56,693 bases of DNA from Candidatus Rokuibacteriota bacterium (GCA_003221515.1 QHSI01000021.1:33355-90047), one strand, 5' to 3'; numbered from the stretch's first letter, positions 31,246 to 39,951 are shown. The notes: generated from the sequence alone by a model not told the origin. Made by a program: numbers and translations.

Positions 31246-32578
31246 GGGGGCCCTCCCGCATCGGCGGCGGGATCGTCTCCTTGACCTCGACGATCGAGAG
31301 CGACGGCATCAGCTTGATGAAGCCCAGGAACAGCAGCAAGAAGAAGGCGAAGCTGCCCAGCACGATCGCCGTGTCGGTCGGGCTCGGATAGTAGATGCCC
31401 CACGTGTACGGGTAGAAGTCGTGGCCCAGCGACGGGACGATGATGTTGAAGCGCTCGAACCACATCCCGATCAGCACCAGGATCGACACGACGTACAGCA
31501 CGAACGGGCTCGTCCGCGCCTTCCGCCAGAACAGGATGAGTGGGGCGACGCAGTTGCAGAAGTACATGGTCCACAGCGCCCACGCGTACGTCTGGGTCAC
31601 CTTCCAGAACAGCGACGCCTTCTCGATGTGCTCGCCGCTGTAGAGGGAGGTGAAGATCTCGCAGATGTAGAAGTAGGTCAGCACCAGCCCGGTGACCAGG
31701 ATGAGCTTGCCCATCGCGTCGAGGTGCTTGTCCTGGATGTAGGCGTGCAGCCCGAAGAAGTGACGCATGGGCAGGACCAGCACCAGCACCATCGCGAATC
31801 CCGAGAAGATCGCGCCGTCCACGAAGAACGGGGCGAACAGCGTCGAGTGCCACCCCGGGACGAGCGCCATCGCGAAGTCCCACGACACGACGCTGTGGAC
31901 CGAGAGCACCAGCGGCGTCGCCAGCGACGCGAGCAGGCCGTAGGCGCGGCGATAGTGACGCCACTGCGTGTCCGAACCCTCCCAGCCGAGCGCCAGCATC
32001 GAGAAGATGCGGCGGCGCCAGCCGGTCGAGGCGTCGCGCAGCGCGGCGATGTCCGGGACGAGGCCGACGATGAAGAACACGGTGCTGATCGAGAGGTACG
32101 TGGAGATCGCGAACACGTCCCAGACGAGCGGTGAGCGGAAGTTGGGCCACAGCGTCCGCTGGTTCGGGTACGGCAGCAAGTAGTACGCGAACCACATGCG
32201 CCCGGCGTGGATGAGCGGGAACAGGCCCGCCGTCATGACCGCGAAGATCGTCATCGCCTCGGCGGCGCGATAGATCGACGTGCGCCAGCGCGCGCGGAAC
32301 AGATAGAGGATGGCCGAGATCAGCGTCCCGGCGTGGCCGATGCCGATCCAGAACACGAACGTGGTGATGTACATCGCCCACATCTGGGGCACGCGCTTGC
32401 CGGCCATGCCCATGCCCCACCACACCTGGCCCGCCCACGCGAGGAAGAACCCGGCCAGCCCGAGCGCTACCACGCACATCCAGGCGAAGTAGAGGTTGCC
32501 CGGCGGGTTCAGCGTCCGCAGGACGTCACGGTTGACGTCGGCGAACGTGGGAGAAGACGTGGTCCGGGAGTCGCTCAT
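31235..32578 (-). CDS. actC: Alternative Complex III subunit ActC (NrfD-like)
   Basis: Large NrfD/PsrC-type membrane protein, 447 residues with ten hydrophobic segments, thought to hold the quinol site on the periplasmic side. Visible conserved loops: WAMYITTFVFWIGIGHAGT, FPLIHAGRMWF, PYPNQRTLWPNFRSPLVWD and SVHSVVSWDFA. It starts four bases after the actB stop. This is the family that also anchors formate dehydrogenase here (45775-46650), but the two proteins are not close copies. Confidence 0.95.
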   Translation of the reverse strand: MSDSRTTSSPTFADVNRDVLRTLNPPGNLYFAWMCVVALGLAGFFLAWAGQVWWGMGMAGKRVPQMWAMYITTFVFWIGIGHAGTLISAILYLFRARWRTSIYRAAEAMTIFAVMTAGLFPLIHAGRMWFAYYLLPYPNQRTLWPNFRSPLVWDVFAISTYLSISTVFFIVGLVPDIAALRDASTGWRRRIFSMLALGWEGSDTQWRHYRRAYGLLASLATPLVLSVHSVVSWDFAMALVPGWHSTLFAPFFVDGAIFSGFAMVLVLVLPMRHFFGLHAYIQDKHLDAMGKLILVTGLVLTYFYICEIFTSLYSGEHIEKASLFWKVTQTYAWALWTMYFCNCVAPLILFWRKARTSPFVLYVVSILVLIGMWFERFNIIVPSLGHDFYPYTWGIYYPSPTDTAIVLGSFAFFLLLFLGFIKLMPSLSIVEVKETIPPPMREGPHAH

Positions 32579-32582
32579 CGGC

Positions 32583-35483
32583 TCAGGCGTGCTCCCGAAC
32601 GACCTTCTTGAGATACGTCACCGACGGCCGCGTGCCGATCTCGTCGAGCACGTGGTAGGCGCGCGGCGAGCGGGCGAGCTTGGCCGCCTCGCTGGCGTCG
32701 TCCTTGAGATTGCCGAACGTGATCGCCTTGGTCGGGCACGTCTGCTGGCACGCCGGCACGATGTCGCCGTCGCGCACCGAGCGCTTCTCGTCGCGGGCGC
32801 GGTCCTTGCCGGCGACGATGCGCTGGATGCACATCGTGCACTTCTCCATGACGCCGAGCTGGCGGACCGTGACGTCGGGGTTCAGCTGGACCTCGAGCGG
32901 CGCCGGGAACTCGTACTGGAACCAGTTGAAGCGGCGCACGTGATACGGGCAGTTGTTGCCGCAGTATCGCGTGCCGACGCAGCGGTTGTAGACCTGACCG
33001 TTGAGCCCCTCGTCCGTCCGATACGCCGCGTACACCGGGCACACCGGCTCGCACGGCGCGACCTCGCAGTGCTGGCAGAGCATCGGCAGGAACATGTTCA
33101 TGGGATGGGCCGCACTTCCCTCGGCCCAGCGCTCGAGGCGCATCCAGTGGAGCTGGCGGCCATAGGCGGCGGACGCTTTGCCGACGACGGGCACGTTGTT
33201 CTCGGCCTGGCACGCGACGACGCACGCCTGGCACCCCACGCACGCGTCGACGTCGATCGACATGCCCCAGCGATAGCCGGGATACTTCTGGTTGTCGTAC
33301 ATCGTGACGTGCGCTTCGGCCGGTCCCTTGCCCCGCAGCGCCTGCTCGCGCGCGGCGCGGAGGTCCACGTGGCGCGCCAGCTCGCGGTCGTCCTGGTCGT
33401 GCGTCGCCTGCAGCACCGCCAGCGGACGGCGCGTGCCGAGCTTCGTGAGCGTGACCTTCACCGCCATGAACGCCAGACCGCCCGAGGTCGCGTCGGCCGT
33501 GGCCGGCAGGAGCGCCATCGGGTTCAGCGAGCGCAGGTCGGCCGCGACGTACCGGGGGCGCTGATACGGCGAGTAACGGTGGCCGAGCGGAATCGCGACC
33601 GTCCCGGGGTGGAGCGTCGGCGAGATGTACGCCGGAAGCTCGAGACTGCCGTGCGGCGACTTGACCGCGAGCATGTCGCCCTGCGCCACGCCGAGCTTCT
33701 TGGCGGTCTCCTCCGGAACCTCGACCCATGCGTCCCACACCGCCTGCGTGATGCTGTCGGGCGCTTCCTGGAGCCAGGAGCTCACCGCGCTGCGGCCGTC
33801 GTAGAACCGCAGCGACGGATACGCGAGCAGGGTCAGGCCGCCGGCGTCGCCCTCGAGCTTGGCCGGCGCCGGCTCACCGGCGGTCACCTTCGCGGTGACC
33901 GCCACCGGAGCGACCTCGCCGAACAGGCCGCCGCGCCGCAGCGCGGCTTCGAGCTGTCCTTTCACGAGAGGTTCCCACGCTGCCTTCAGATATTGCTCGA
34001 AGGTCGGCCACGGCAACGGCCCCTTGCCTTCCTCGGCGCCGAGCGCGACGCGTCCGATGCGGAGCAGCGTATCGCCCATGGGCCGTGCGTCGCGGATAGG
34101 CGCCATCGTCGGCTGGAGAAGCCCGAGCACGCCCTCGCGCGGCGCGTAGTCGCCCCACGACTCGAGCCAGTGCGTGTCAGGCAGGCTCACGTGGGCCAGC
34201 TCGGTCGTCTGATCCGGCAGGTTCGCAAAGCTGACGACGAGCGCCACCTTGCGGAGCGCGTCGGCGAACTTGAGGCCCGACGGCAGCGTGAAGACGGGAT
34301 CGACGCCCCCTCCGAGCACCAGCACCTCGATCTCGCCGCCGGCCATCGCGCGCGCCAGCGCGGCCACCTCGGCGTGCGGGGTGACCTTGCCGTACGCGGA
34401 GTCGGGGCCGAAGCGCACGGTCTTGCCGACGTTGCCGGCCGCCGCGTTCAGGAGGTTGATGGCGACCTGGGTCTGCGTCGCGTTGGAACCGGTGACCGCC
34501 ACGCCGCCGCCGATCGCCAGCCCGGGCTTAGCGTGAGCGAAGACCTTCGCGAGGCGCTTGATCGTCGGAAGGCCGACGCCGGTTTCCTCGGCAGCCCGCT
34601 TGAGGTCGACCTGGGCGACCGCCTCGGCGAAGCGCTTGTCGGCCGCGCCCTCGTCCACCATCACCCGGAGGATGGCGAGGGCGAGCATCGCCTCCGTCCC
34701 CGGAACGTTGCGAACCCACTCGTCCGCGTTCGCCGCCGTCAGCGACTGTCGGGGCTCGACGTGGATGAACGTGCCGGCGCGTCCGTCGCGGAACGAGTGC
34801 ATCCGGGTGAACGTGCGCGTGTAGTTGACGTTCGACAGCCACGTCTCGACGAAGTCGGCGCCGAACGACAGCACGACTTCCGCGTCCTCGAACGCGTAAT
34901 GCGGGATCGCGTCCCGATTGAACGTGATCTTGTTCGCGGCCCGGATCGACTCGTAGCCGAACGGCTCGAGCGTCACGCGCGGGCGCGCCCCCAGCGCCTG
35001 AATCCAGCGGTCGAGCAGCGCGCCGAGGTTGCCGGTCTCGAGCTGCGACACGACGGCGATCGCGCGGCCCTTCCCGGCCGCGCGGAGCGCGCCGATGCGT
35101 TCGGCGACGAGCTTTTCGGCCGCGTCCCAGAGAATCGGCTTCGCCGGGCCGCCGGCCTCGCGCACGCTCGGGCCGGAAAGCCGGTCGGGATGGTAGAGGC
35201 CCTGAAGCGCGGCCTGTCCGCGCAGGCACAGCGCGCCTTCGTTGACCGGATGGTCCGGATTGCCCTCGAGCTTCACGACACGCCCCTCGCGGTTGCGCGC
35301 GATGACGCCGCAGCCGGCCGGGCATTCGCGGCACACCGTGGCGTACCACGAGGCGACGCCGGGCACGATCTGGTCGTTGGGCACCACCAGGGGAAGAATG
35401 GTCTCGGTGGCCTGCTGGCACCCGCCGCTGGCCGCGGCCGCGCCAGACGCCGTCACGATCTTGAAGAAGTCACGCCTGTTCAT
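32583..35483 (-). CDS. actB: Alternative Complex III subunit ActB (fused molybdopterin-like and Fe-S domains)
   Basis: Exported 966-residue electron-transfer subunit with a Tat signal (MNRRDFFKIV). Residues about 40-650 resemble a molybdopterin oxidoreductase but in this family bind no molybdenum. The N-terminal cysteines CRECPAGC and GALC (Cys51, 54, 58, 86) could still hold a cluster. The C-terminal part is a ferredoxin domain with four cluster sites: CVGCQACVVAC, CQHCEVAPCEPVCP, CVGTRYCGNNCP and CTMC, with CQQTCP near the end. Fusion of both parts in one chain is normal for ActB. A 49-bp tandem repeat separates it from actA. Confidence 0.94.
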   Translation of the reverse strand: MNRRDFFKIVTASGAAAASGGCQQATETILPLVVPNDQIVPGVASWYATVCRECPAGCGVIARNREGRVVKLEGNPDHPVNEGALCLRGQAALQGLYHPDRLSGPSVREAGGPAKPILWDAAEKLVAERIGALRAAGKGRAIAVVSQLETGNLGALLDRWIQALGARPRVTLEPFGYESIRAANKITFNRDAIPHYAFEDAEVVLSFGADFVETWLSNVNYTRTFTRMHSFRDGRAGTFIHVEPRQSLTAANADEWVRNVPGTEAMLALAILRVMVDEGAADKRFAEAVAQVDLKRAAEETGVGLPTIKRLAKVFAHAKPGLAIGGGVAVTGSNATQTQVAINLLNAAAGNVGKTVRFGPDSAYGKVTPHAEVAALARAMAGGEIEVLVLGGGVDPVFTLPSGLKFADALRKVALVVSFANLPDQTTELAHVSLPDTHWLESWGDYAPREGVLGLLQPTMAPIRDARPMGDTLLRIGRVALGAEEGKGPLPWPTFEQYLKAAWEPLVKGQLEAALRRGGLFGEVAPVAVTAKVTAGEPAPAKLEGDAGGLTLLAYPSLRFYDGRSAVSSWLQEAPDSITQAVWDAWVEVPEETAKKLGVAQGDMLAVKSPHGSLELPAYISPTLHPGTVAIPLGHRYSPYQRPRYVAADLRSLNPMALLPATADATSGGLAFMAVKVTLTKLGTRRPLAVLQATHDQDDRELARHVDLRAAREQALRGKGPAEAHVTMYDNQKYPGYRWGMSIDVDACVGCQACVVACQAENNVPVVGKASAAYGRQLHWMRLERWAEGSAAHPMNMFLPMLCQHCEVAPCEPVCPVYAAYRTDEGLNGQVYNRCVGTRYCGNNCPYHVRRFNWFQYEFPAPLEVQLNPDVTVRQLGVMEKCTMCIQRIVAGKDRARDEKRSVRDGDIVPACQQTCPTKAITFGNLKDDASEAAKLARSPRAYHVLDEIGTRPSVTYLKKVVREHA

Positions 35484-35503
35484 TTATCGATTGCTCGAGG
35501 CCG

Positions 35504-35607
35504 GGTCCAACCGAGGGTGGCGAGTGATAGACACTGGTGGCTCCGATTCAGCGGTCCAACCGAGGGTGGCGAGTGATAGACACTGGTGGCTCCGATTCAG
35601 CGGTCCA
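35504..35607. repeat. 49-bp tandem repeat between actA and actB
   Basis: Two exact head-to-tail copies of a 49-base unit (starting 35504 and 35553, each beginning GGTCCAACCGAGGGTGGCG), then six bases of a third (35602-35607). The 189-base gap (35484-35672) otherwise holds no gene. On the minus strand the repeat precedes the actB start by about 20 bases, so it sits in the intercistronic mRNA just ahead of the actB ribosome-binding region. A related sequence is found between hslV and hslU. Confidence 0.9.
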
Positions 35608-35672
35608 GGTGCGATCGGCGACATCTGGCCACGGGTTTCCCAATCCGATCGTTGGCGGCGAATCTTGGATTT

Positions 35673-36266
35673 TCAATGGTGGCAGGTCACGCAGTCGAGC
35701 GGCGCTTGCTTGCCGGCCGCGTTCTGTTCGCGGTGACACTCGATGCACCAGCCCATCGAGAGCGGCGGCCCGCCGGGCTTGAGACCGACCAGGTACAGGA
35801 GGTCGTTGGTCACCCGCGGCCCCGTCGTCGCACCGAACGTCGTCATGGTCTCGACCGCGCCGTGACAGGTCTGGCACTTGAGGTTCGCGCGGATGTGCGC
35901 CTTGTGGGGAAAGTACGTGAACTCGGGCAGCTTGTTGACGCGCACCCACGGGATCGGCTTCTTGTCGGCGTGGTACGCGGCGAGCTTCTTGATCTCTGGC
36001 TTGTCGGCGGCGGCAATCTTGTGGCAGCCCATGCAACGCTCCACCGACGGCAAACCCGCGTACTCCGAGCGCCGCGCCTCGCTGTGGCAGTACTGACAGT
36101 CCATCTTGTACGTCCCGACGTGAACGCTGTGCGGGAAGTTGATGGGCTGGACGGAGGGCTTCGCGTCGGCCGCAGACGATTGGCGACTCCACGATGAGAT
36201 CGCCAGGAAGATCAGAACCGCGAGGAGCACCACGCCGAGTGCACCCACGGCTGCCTTGCCGCTCAT
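35673..36266 (-). CDS. actA: Alternative Complex III subunit ActA (pentahaem cytochrome c)
   Basis: First gene of the act operon. It is 197 residues with one N-terminal membrane helix (VGALGVVLLAVLIFLAISS) and a periplasmic domain. Five CxxCH haem sites are visible: CQYCH, CMGCH, CQTCH, CIECH and CVTCH, the last two residues from the end. Extra histidines (FPHSVHVG, FPHKAHI) are likely axial ligands. Class III/c7-type spacing matches ActA of other bacteria. It probably collects electrons from the Fe-S subunit and hands them to ActE or an acceptor. Confidence 0.95.
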   Translation of the reverse strand: MSGKAAVGALGVVLLAVLIFLAISSWSRQSSAADAKPSVQPINFPHSVHVGTYKMDCQYCHSEARRSEYAGLPSVERCMGCHKIAAADKPEIKKLAAYHADKKPIPWVRVNKLPEFTYFPHKAHIRANLKCQTCHGAVETMTTFGATTGPRVTNDLLYLVGLKPGGPPLSMGWCIECHREQNAAGKQAPLDCVTCHH

Positions 36267-36308
36267 CGACAGTCGATCGCCCTCCGCGGGAATGAACGAT
36301 GCTTGTGA

Positions 36309-36338
36309 ACCCTATCACGCGCTCTACGCGGCCGTCAA
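36309..36338 (-). promoter_or_regulatory. Promoter of the act operon
   Basis: Minus strand: -35 TTGACG (36333-36338), 18-base spacer, extended -10 TGATAGGGT (TAGGGT at 36309-36314). It leaves a leader of about 36 bases with GGAGG before the actA ATG. Confidence 0.6.
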
Positions 36339-36356
36339 TCTCTTCGGGTGCTTCCC

Positions 36357-36372
36357 CGCCCCGAACGGGGCG
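36357..36372 (-). terminator. Hairpin after hemL
   Basis: A six-base-pair stem CGCCCC/GGGGCG with loop GAAC, about 38 bases beyond the hemL stop on the minus strand. No T run follows, so a terminator role is only suggested by its place between hemL and the act promoter. Confidence 0.35.
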
Positions 36373-36409
36373 CGCGCGAACCCGCCGCGGACGTGTGCGA
36401 TGCCGGCGA

Positions 36410-37687
36410 TCAGGCGGCGGCGAGCGCCTCGGCGGCGGCGCGCCCGGCCAGCGCGATGTCCGCGTCGGTGTGCGCGAGCGAGACGAAGGCCGCCTCGAAC
36501 TGGGAGGGCGCCAGAAACACGCCACGCTCGAGCATCGCGTGGAAGTAGCGGGCGTAGCGCTTGGTGTCGGCGCGCTTCGCCGACGCGTAGTCGGTCACCG
36601 CGCCGTCGCAGAAGAAGGCCGTGAGCATCGACCCGACCCGGTTGACCGTCAGCGGGACGTTCGCCTTCGCGGCGGCGTCGCGCAGCCCGCGCTCGAGCTC
36701 GCTGCCGAGCGCCTCGAGCCGGCGGTACACCTCGCGGTCGCGGAGCCTGGCCAGCGTCGCCAGCCCCGCCGCGACGGCGAGCGGGTTGCCCGACAGCGTG
36801 CCGGCCTGGTAGACCGCGCCAAGCGGCGCGACGTGATTCATCAGGCTCCGCGATCCACCGTAGGCGCCAACCGGGAGTCCGCCGCCGATGATCTTGCCGA
36901 GGCACGTGAGGTCGGGTTGAACGCCGTAGAGCTCCTGGGCGCCGCCGTAGGCGACGCGGAAGCCCGTGATCACCTCGTCGAAGATCAGGACGGCGTCGTG
37001 AGCCTTCGTGAGCTCGCGAAGCCCTTCGAGGAACCCCGGACGCGGCGGCACGACGCCCATGTTCCCGGCCACGGGCTCGACGATCACCGCGGCGATCTTG
37101 CGCCCGCGCTCGCGGAAGATAGCCCGCACGCCGTCGAGGTCGTTGAAGGCCGCCGTCAGCGTGAGCTGGGCCAGCCGGGCCGGTACGCCGGCGCTGTCGG
37201 GGATGGAGAACGTCGCGCCGCCCGAGCCCGCCTTCACCAGGAGGCTGTCGGAGTGACCGTGATAGCAGCCGTCGAACTTCAGCAGCAGCTCGCGCCCGGT
37301 CGCTCCCCGCGCCACGCGGATCGCGCTCAGCGCGGCCTCGGTCCCCGAGCTCACCAGCCGCACGAGCTCGATCGACGGATACGCCGCGGTGATCGCTTCG
37401 GCCATCTCCACCTCGAGCGCGGTCGGCGCGCCGTAGCTCGTGCCTCGCGCCGCCGCCTCGGTGACGGCCGCGACGACCGTCGGCGCCGCGTGGCCCAGGA
37501 TCAGCGGACCCCAGGAGCCGAGGAAGTCCAGGTACGACCGGCCCTCGACGTCCCAGATCCTGGCGCCCTCGCCCCGCGCGACGAAGAACGGCTCGCCGCC
37601 GACGCCGCGGAAGGCACGCACCGGGCTGTTGACGCCCCCGGGAATCCGGCGGCAGGCCGCTTCGAACAGGCTCTTCGAGTCCCGCAT
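36410..37687 (-). CDS. hemL: Glutamate-1-semialdehyde 2,1-aminomutase
   Basis: PLP-dependent mutase making 5-aminolevulinate from glutamate-1-semialdehyde, the product of HemA. It is 425 residues. N-terminal [14 protein letters not shown] is a family hallmark; [16 protein letters not shown] and [14 protein letters not shown] bind PLP; the Schiff-base lysine is in [17 protein letters not shown]. The ATG shares one base with the mec stop (TGATG). It is separated from the rest of the haem genes by the cysteine module, but same-strand spacing suggests one transcript. Confidence 0.96.
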   Translation of the reverse strand: MRDSKSLFEAACRRIPGGVNSPVRAFRGVGGEPFFVARGEGARIWDVEGRSYLDFLGSWGPLILGHAAPTVVAAVTEAAARGTSYGAPTALEVEMAEAITAAYPSIELVRLVSSGTEAALSAIRVARGATGRELLLKFDGCYHGHSDSLLVKAGSGGATFSIPDSAGVPARLAQLTLTAAFNDLDGVRAIFRERGRKIAAVIVEPVAGNMGVVPPRPGFLEGLRELTKAHDAVLIFDEVITGFRVAYGGAQELYGVQPDLTCLGKIIGGGLPVGAYGGSRSLMNHVAPLGAVYQAGTLSGNPLAVAAGLATLARLRDREVYRRLEALGSELERGLRDAAAKANVPLTVNRVGSMLTAFFCDGAVTDYASAKRADTKRYARYFHAMLERGVFLAPSQFEAAFVSLAHTDADIALAGRAAAEALAAA

Positions 37688-38226
37688 CAGGCGTTCCTTC
37701 CTCGTCGCGCGCCGAGTCCGATCTGCTCCCAGAGTCGGCCGACCGCGAAGAGCACGCGCTCGTGCCACGCCCAACCGTCGACGCCGACGTCGACCGGCGT
37801 GAAGTCTCGCTCGCCCGAGTTCCAGCGAAAGCCGGCGCTGGCTTCCGCCCGCCCGCCGACGACCGACGTGACGATGTAGGTGGCCGCGGGATACGTCGGC
37901 TCGCCGCCGATCAGGGCTTGCTGCTTGTCCGTGGGCGAAAAGTACGCGCCCGCGTCGACGTGGGAGTGATAGATCACCGCGATGTCGAAGCCGTCACCCT
38001 CGAGGCGCCCGATCTTCAGCAAATCCTGAGGATCGATGAAGTACGCCGTCCGCGCGTCGCGCGGATGGCGCTGGGGATCCTTGGCGTGCAGCTGGTCCTG
38101 GATGTTCCGGCACTTGATCAGCTGCCGAACTCGGCCCCGCGTGAGCACGACCCCGCACGATTCCCGCGGGTATTCGTCGACCGCCTGCTGGCGGATCGTC
38201 TCGAGCTCCTCCGCGGTGACGATCAC
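37687..38226 (-). CDS. mec: Mec-like JAMM metallopeptidase
   Basis: Zinc peptidase of the JAB1/MPN/Mov34 (M67) family, 179 residues. The active site is complete: Glu22 in RESCGVVL, then H84-x-H86-x7-S94-x2-D97 in [16 protein letters not shown]. In Mycobacterium, Mec cuts cysteine from the C-terminus of the sulfur carrier CysO. In the Pseudomonas quinolobactin pathway a JAMM enzyme (QbsD) first trims a tail from its carrier. Either fits the adjacent carrier and cysteine synthase. A GTG start overlaps the carrier stop (GTGA). The last 40 residues are an extra segment beyond the JAMM core. Confidence 0.9.
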   Translation of the reverse strand: MIVTAEELETIRQQAVDEYPRESCGVVLTRGRVRQLIKCRNIQDQLHAKDPQRHPRDARTAYFIDPQDLLKIGRLEGDGFDIAVIYHSHVDAGAYFSPTDKQQALIGGEPTYPAATYIVTSVVGGRAEASAGFRWNSGERDFTPVDVGVDGWAWHERVLFAVGRLWEQIGLGARRGRNA

Positions 38227-38525
38227 GGCCGGCCGAGGGCTCGGGCACGACCCCCGCCCGCGAGGGCGGGGATGATCGCAACCTCGTCGCCGTCCTTGAG
38301 GAGAGTGCGCACTCCTTGCAGCGATTCGATGGCCTCGTTGTTCACGTAGATGTTCACGTGACGGTGCACTTCGCCCCCTTCGTCGCGCATGAGACCTTTC
38401 AGGCCCTGGTACGAGGCCTCGAGCTGATCGAGCAGCCGACTGATGTCGGGCGCGGCGAGCTCGACGCGATCTCGGTTGTTGGTGACCCGACGGAACGACG
38501 TCGGGATGTACACCGTCACCGCCAT
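38223..38525 (-). CDS. cysO: ThiS/MoaD-like sulfur carrier (CysO type) with C-terminal tail
   Basis: Ubiquitin-fold protein of 100 residues. The MoaD/ThiS fold is seen in VTVYIPTSFRR, NIYVNNEAIESLQG and LLKDGDEVAIIPALAGG. CysO proteins end at the double glycine, whose C-terminus becomes a thiocarboxylate for cysteine synthesis. Here nine more residues (GRARALGRP) follow, so the glycine is masked. Removal of this tail, probably by the adjacent JAMM peptidase, would be needed before activation. The activating E1-like enzyme (MoeZ/MoeB) is not in the window. It starts six bases after the cysM stop. Confidence 0.88.
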   Translation of the reverse strand: MAVTVYIPTSFRRVTNNRDRVELAAPDISRLLDQLEASYQGLKGLMRDEGGEVHRHVNIYVNNEAIESLQGVRTLLKDGDEVAIIPALAGGGRARALGRP

Positions 38526-38531
38526 GCCGAC

Positions 38532-39455
38532 CTATCCTCCCGGGCTCAGGTATCGCTCGCCGGTGTCGGGCAGGACGGTGACGACGAGCTGGCCCCCCGC
38601 CATCTCCGCGGCCACCTGGCACGCCGCGAACGCGGCGGCGCCGGCCGAGACGCCGACCAGCAGGCCTTCTTCGCGGGCGAGCCGGCGCGACCACGCGAGC
38701 GCGTCCTCGTCGCGCACCAGGAGGATCCGGTCGATGATCGCCCGATTGAGGACGCCGGGCACGAACGACGCTCCGATCCCCTGGATCGCGTGAGGCCGCG
38801 CCCGGCCGCCGGAGAGCACCGGCGAGATCGCGGGCTCGACCGCGACCACGCGCACCGCCGGGATCTTCTCCTTGAGGACCTCGCCCACGCCGGTCAGCGT
38901 CCCGCCCGTCCCGACGCCGACGACGAACGCGTCGAGCCGCCCGCCGACCGCGTCCAGGATCTCCACCGCGGTGGTGCGGCGGTGCGCCTCCGGGTTCGCC
39001 GGGTTCTCGAACTGCTGCGGCATGAAGTAGTCGGGATGCTCCCGGAGCAGCTCGCGCGCTGCGTGGACCGCGCCCGTCATCCCCTCGATCGCCGGGGTGA
39101 GATGGAGCTCGGCGCCGAACCGGGCCAGGAGCCGCTGGCGCTCGACGCTCATGTCGTCGGGCATCGTCAGGATCAGCCGGTAGCCTCGCACCGCGGCCGC
39201 CATCGCCAGCCCGATGCCGGTGTTGCCGCTGGTCGGCTCCACGATCGTGGCGCCGGGCTTGAGCACGCCCCGCCGCTCGGCGTCCTCGAGCATCGCGACG
39301 GCGATGCGGTCCTTGACGCTCCCACCGGGATTGAGCGACTCGAGCTTCGCCACCACGGTCGCGCCGCCCGCCTTGGGCAAGCGATTGAGTCGGACCATCG
39401 GCGTGTGGCCGACCAGCTCCAGCACCGAGCTCGCGATCTTCGTCGTCGGGGTCAT
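38532..39455 (-). CDS. cysM: Cysteine synthase (CysM/CysK family)
   Basis: PLP enzyme of the beta-substituting family, 307 residues. The PLP lysine is Lys48 in NPGGSVKDR; the substrate loop is PTSGNTGIGLA; the phosphate-binding loop is GVGTGGTLTG. Neighbours (carrier and JAMM peptidase) suggest it uses the carrier thiocarboxylate with O-phosphoserine, as Mycobacterium CysM does, rather than free sulfide. From sequence alone, ordinary O-acetylserine sulfhydrylase activity cannot be excluded. Its ATG overlaps the stop of the rrf2 gene (ATGA). Confidence 0.92.
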   Translation of the reverse strand: MTPTTKIASSVLELVGHTPMVRLNRLPKAGGATVVAKLESLNPGGSVKDRIAVAMLEDAERRGVLKPGATIVEPTSGNTGIGLAMAAAVRGYRLILTMPDDMSVERQRLLARFGAELHLTPAIEGMTGAVHAARELLREHPDYFMPQQFENPANPEAHRRTTAVEILDAVGGRLDAFVVGVGTGGTLTGVGEVLKEKIPAVRVVAVEPAISPVLSGGRARPHAIQGIGASFVPGVLNRAIIDRILLVRDEDALAWSRRLAREEGLLVGVSAGAAAFAACQVAAEMAGGQLVVTVLPDTGERYLSPGG

Positions 39456-39892
39456 ATGTGATACATCGGGCGGGCCGCGCTCCGGCGCGCGAGCGCGCGA
39501 GCGGCCAGCTCACCGAACGTCAGCCGGTCGACGACCTTCGACACCGCGCTCGAGATCTCCTCCCACAGCTCGGCGAGGTCGTGCCGCTCGCTCGTGGTCC
39601 GGCCGCCCCGGCGCTGCGTCTCGAACGGCGCGCCGGCGCCCTCGACGGCGCGAAGGACGTCGCCGACGGTGATCTCCTCGGGCGGACGCGTGAGATGGTA
39701 ACCGCCGGCCGATCCCCGCTTGGACGTGAGGAGCTCCGCGCGCTTCAGCGCGAGCAAGACCTGCTCGAGGTACCGCTGGGGAATCGCCTGGCGCGCCGCG
39801 ATCTCCTGAATGGGCGTGAGCCCGTGCTGCCGGTGGATGGCCAGGTCGAGCACCGCCTGGATCGCGTACTCGCCCTTCGCCGAGATTCGCAT
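39452..39892 (-). CDS. Rrf2-family regulator without cluster cysteines
   Basis: Winged-helix DNA-binding protein of the Rrf2 family, 146 residues. The start MRISAKGEYAIQAVLDLA, recognition-helix region PQRYLEQVLLALKRAELL and wing KRGSAGGYHL are typical. It contains no cysteine at all, so it cannot bind the Fe-S cluster of IscR or NsrR. In this it is like CymR, the Rrf2 repressor of cysteine metabolism in Gram-positive bacteria that works with cysteine synthase. Being first in line before cysM, it probably controls the cysteine genes. The last 30 residues are an Arg- and Ala-rich tail. Confidence 0.88.
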   Translation of the reverse strand: MRISAKGEYAIQAVLDLAIHRQHGLTPIQEIAARQAIPQRYLEQVLLALKRAELLTSKRGSAGGYHLTRPPEEITVGDVLRAVEGAGAPFETQRRGGRTTSERHDLAELWEEISSAVSKVVDRLTFGELAARALARRSAARPMYHI

Positions 39893-39917
39893 GGTCTAGC
39901 TCAACCTGCTGTTTTTG

Positions 39918-39923
39918 ATCATA
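39918..39923 (-). promoter_or_regulatory. -10-like box before the rrf2-cysM-cysO-mec module
   Basis: Minus-strand TATGAT between hemB and the rrf2 start, about 25 bases before the ATG. The -35 region is poor. It would allow the cysteine module to be expressed independently of the haem genes. Confidence 0.35.
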
Positions 39924-39934
39924 GGGTTCGCCTC

Positions 39935-39951
39935 GCCGTGCCGAGCACGGC
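39935..39951 (-). terminator. Hairpin directly after hemB
   Basis: A seven-base-pair stem GCCGTGC/GCACGGC with a three-base loop, beginning at the base after the hemB stop. No T run follows. It could end or dampen transcription between hemB and rrf2, or be an operator for the Rrf2 protein, since it is a near-perfect inverted repeat just ahead of that gene. Confidence 0.4.

Noticed and set aside
32496-35576. Plus-strand frame of 1026 codons opposite actB
   Set aside because: Antisense shadow of actB, whose motifs and operon place are unequivocal.
35504-35607. CRISPR array
   Set aside because: The units are directly adjacent with no spacers, only two copies, and no cas gene is present.
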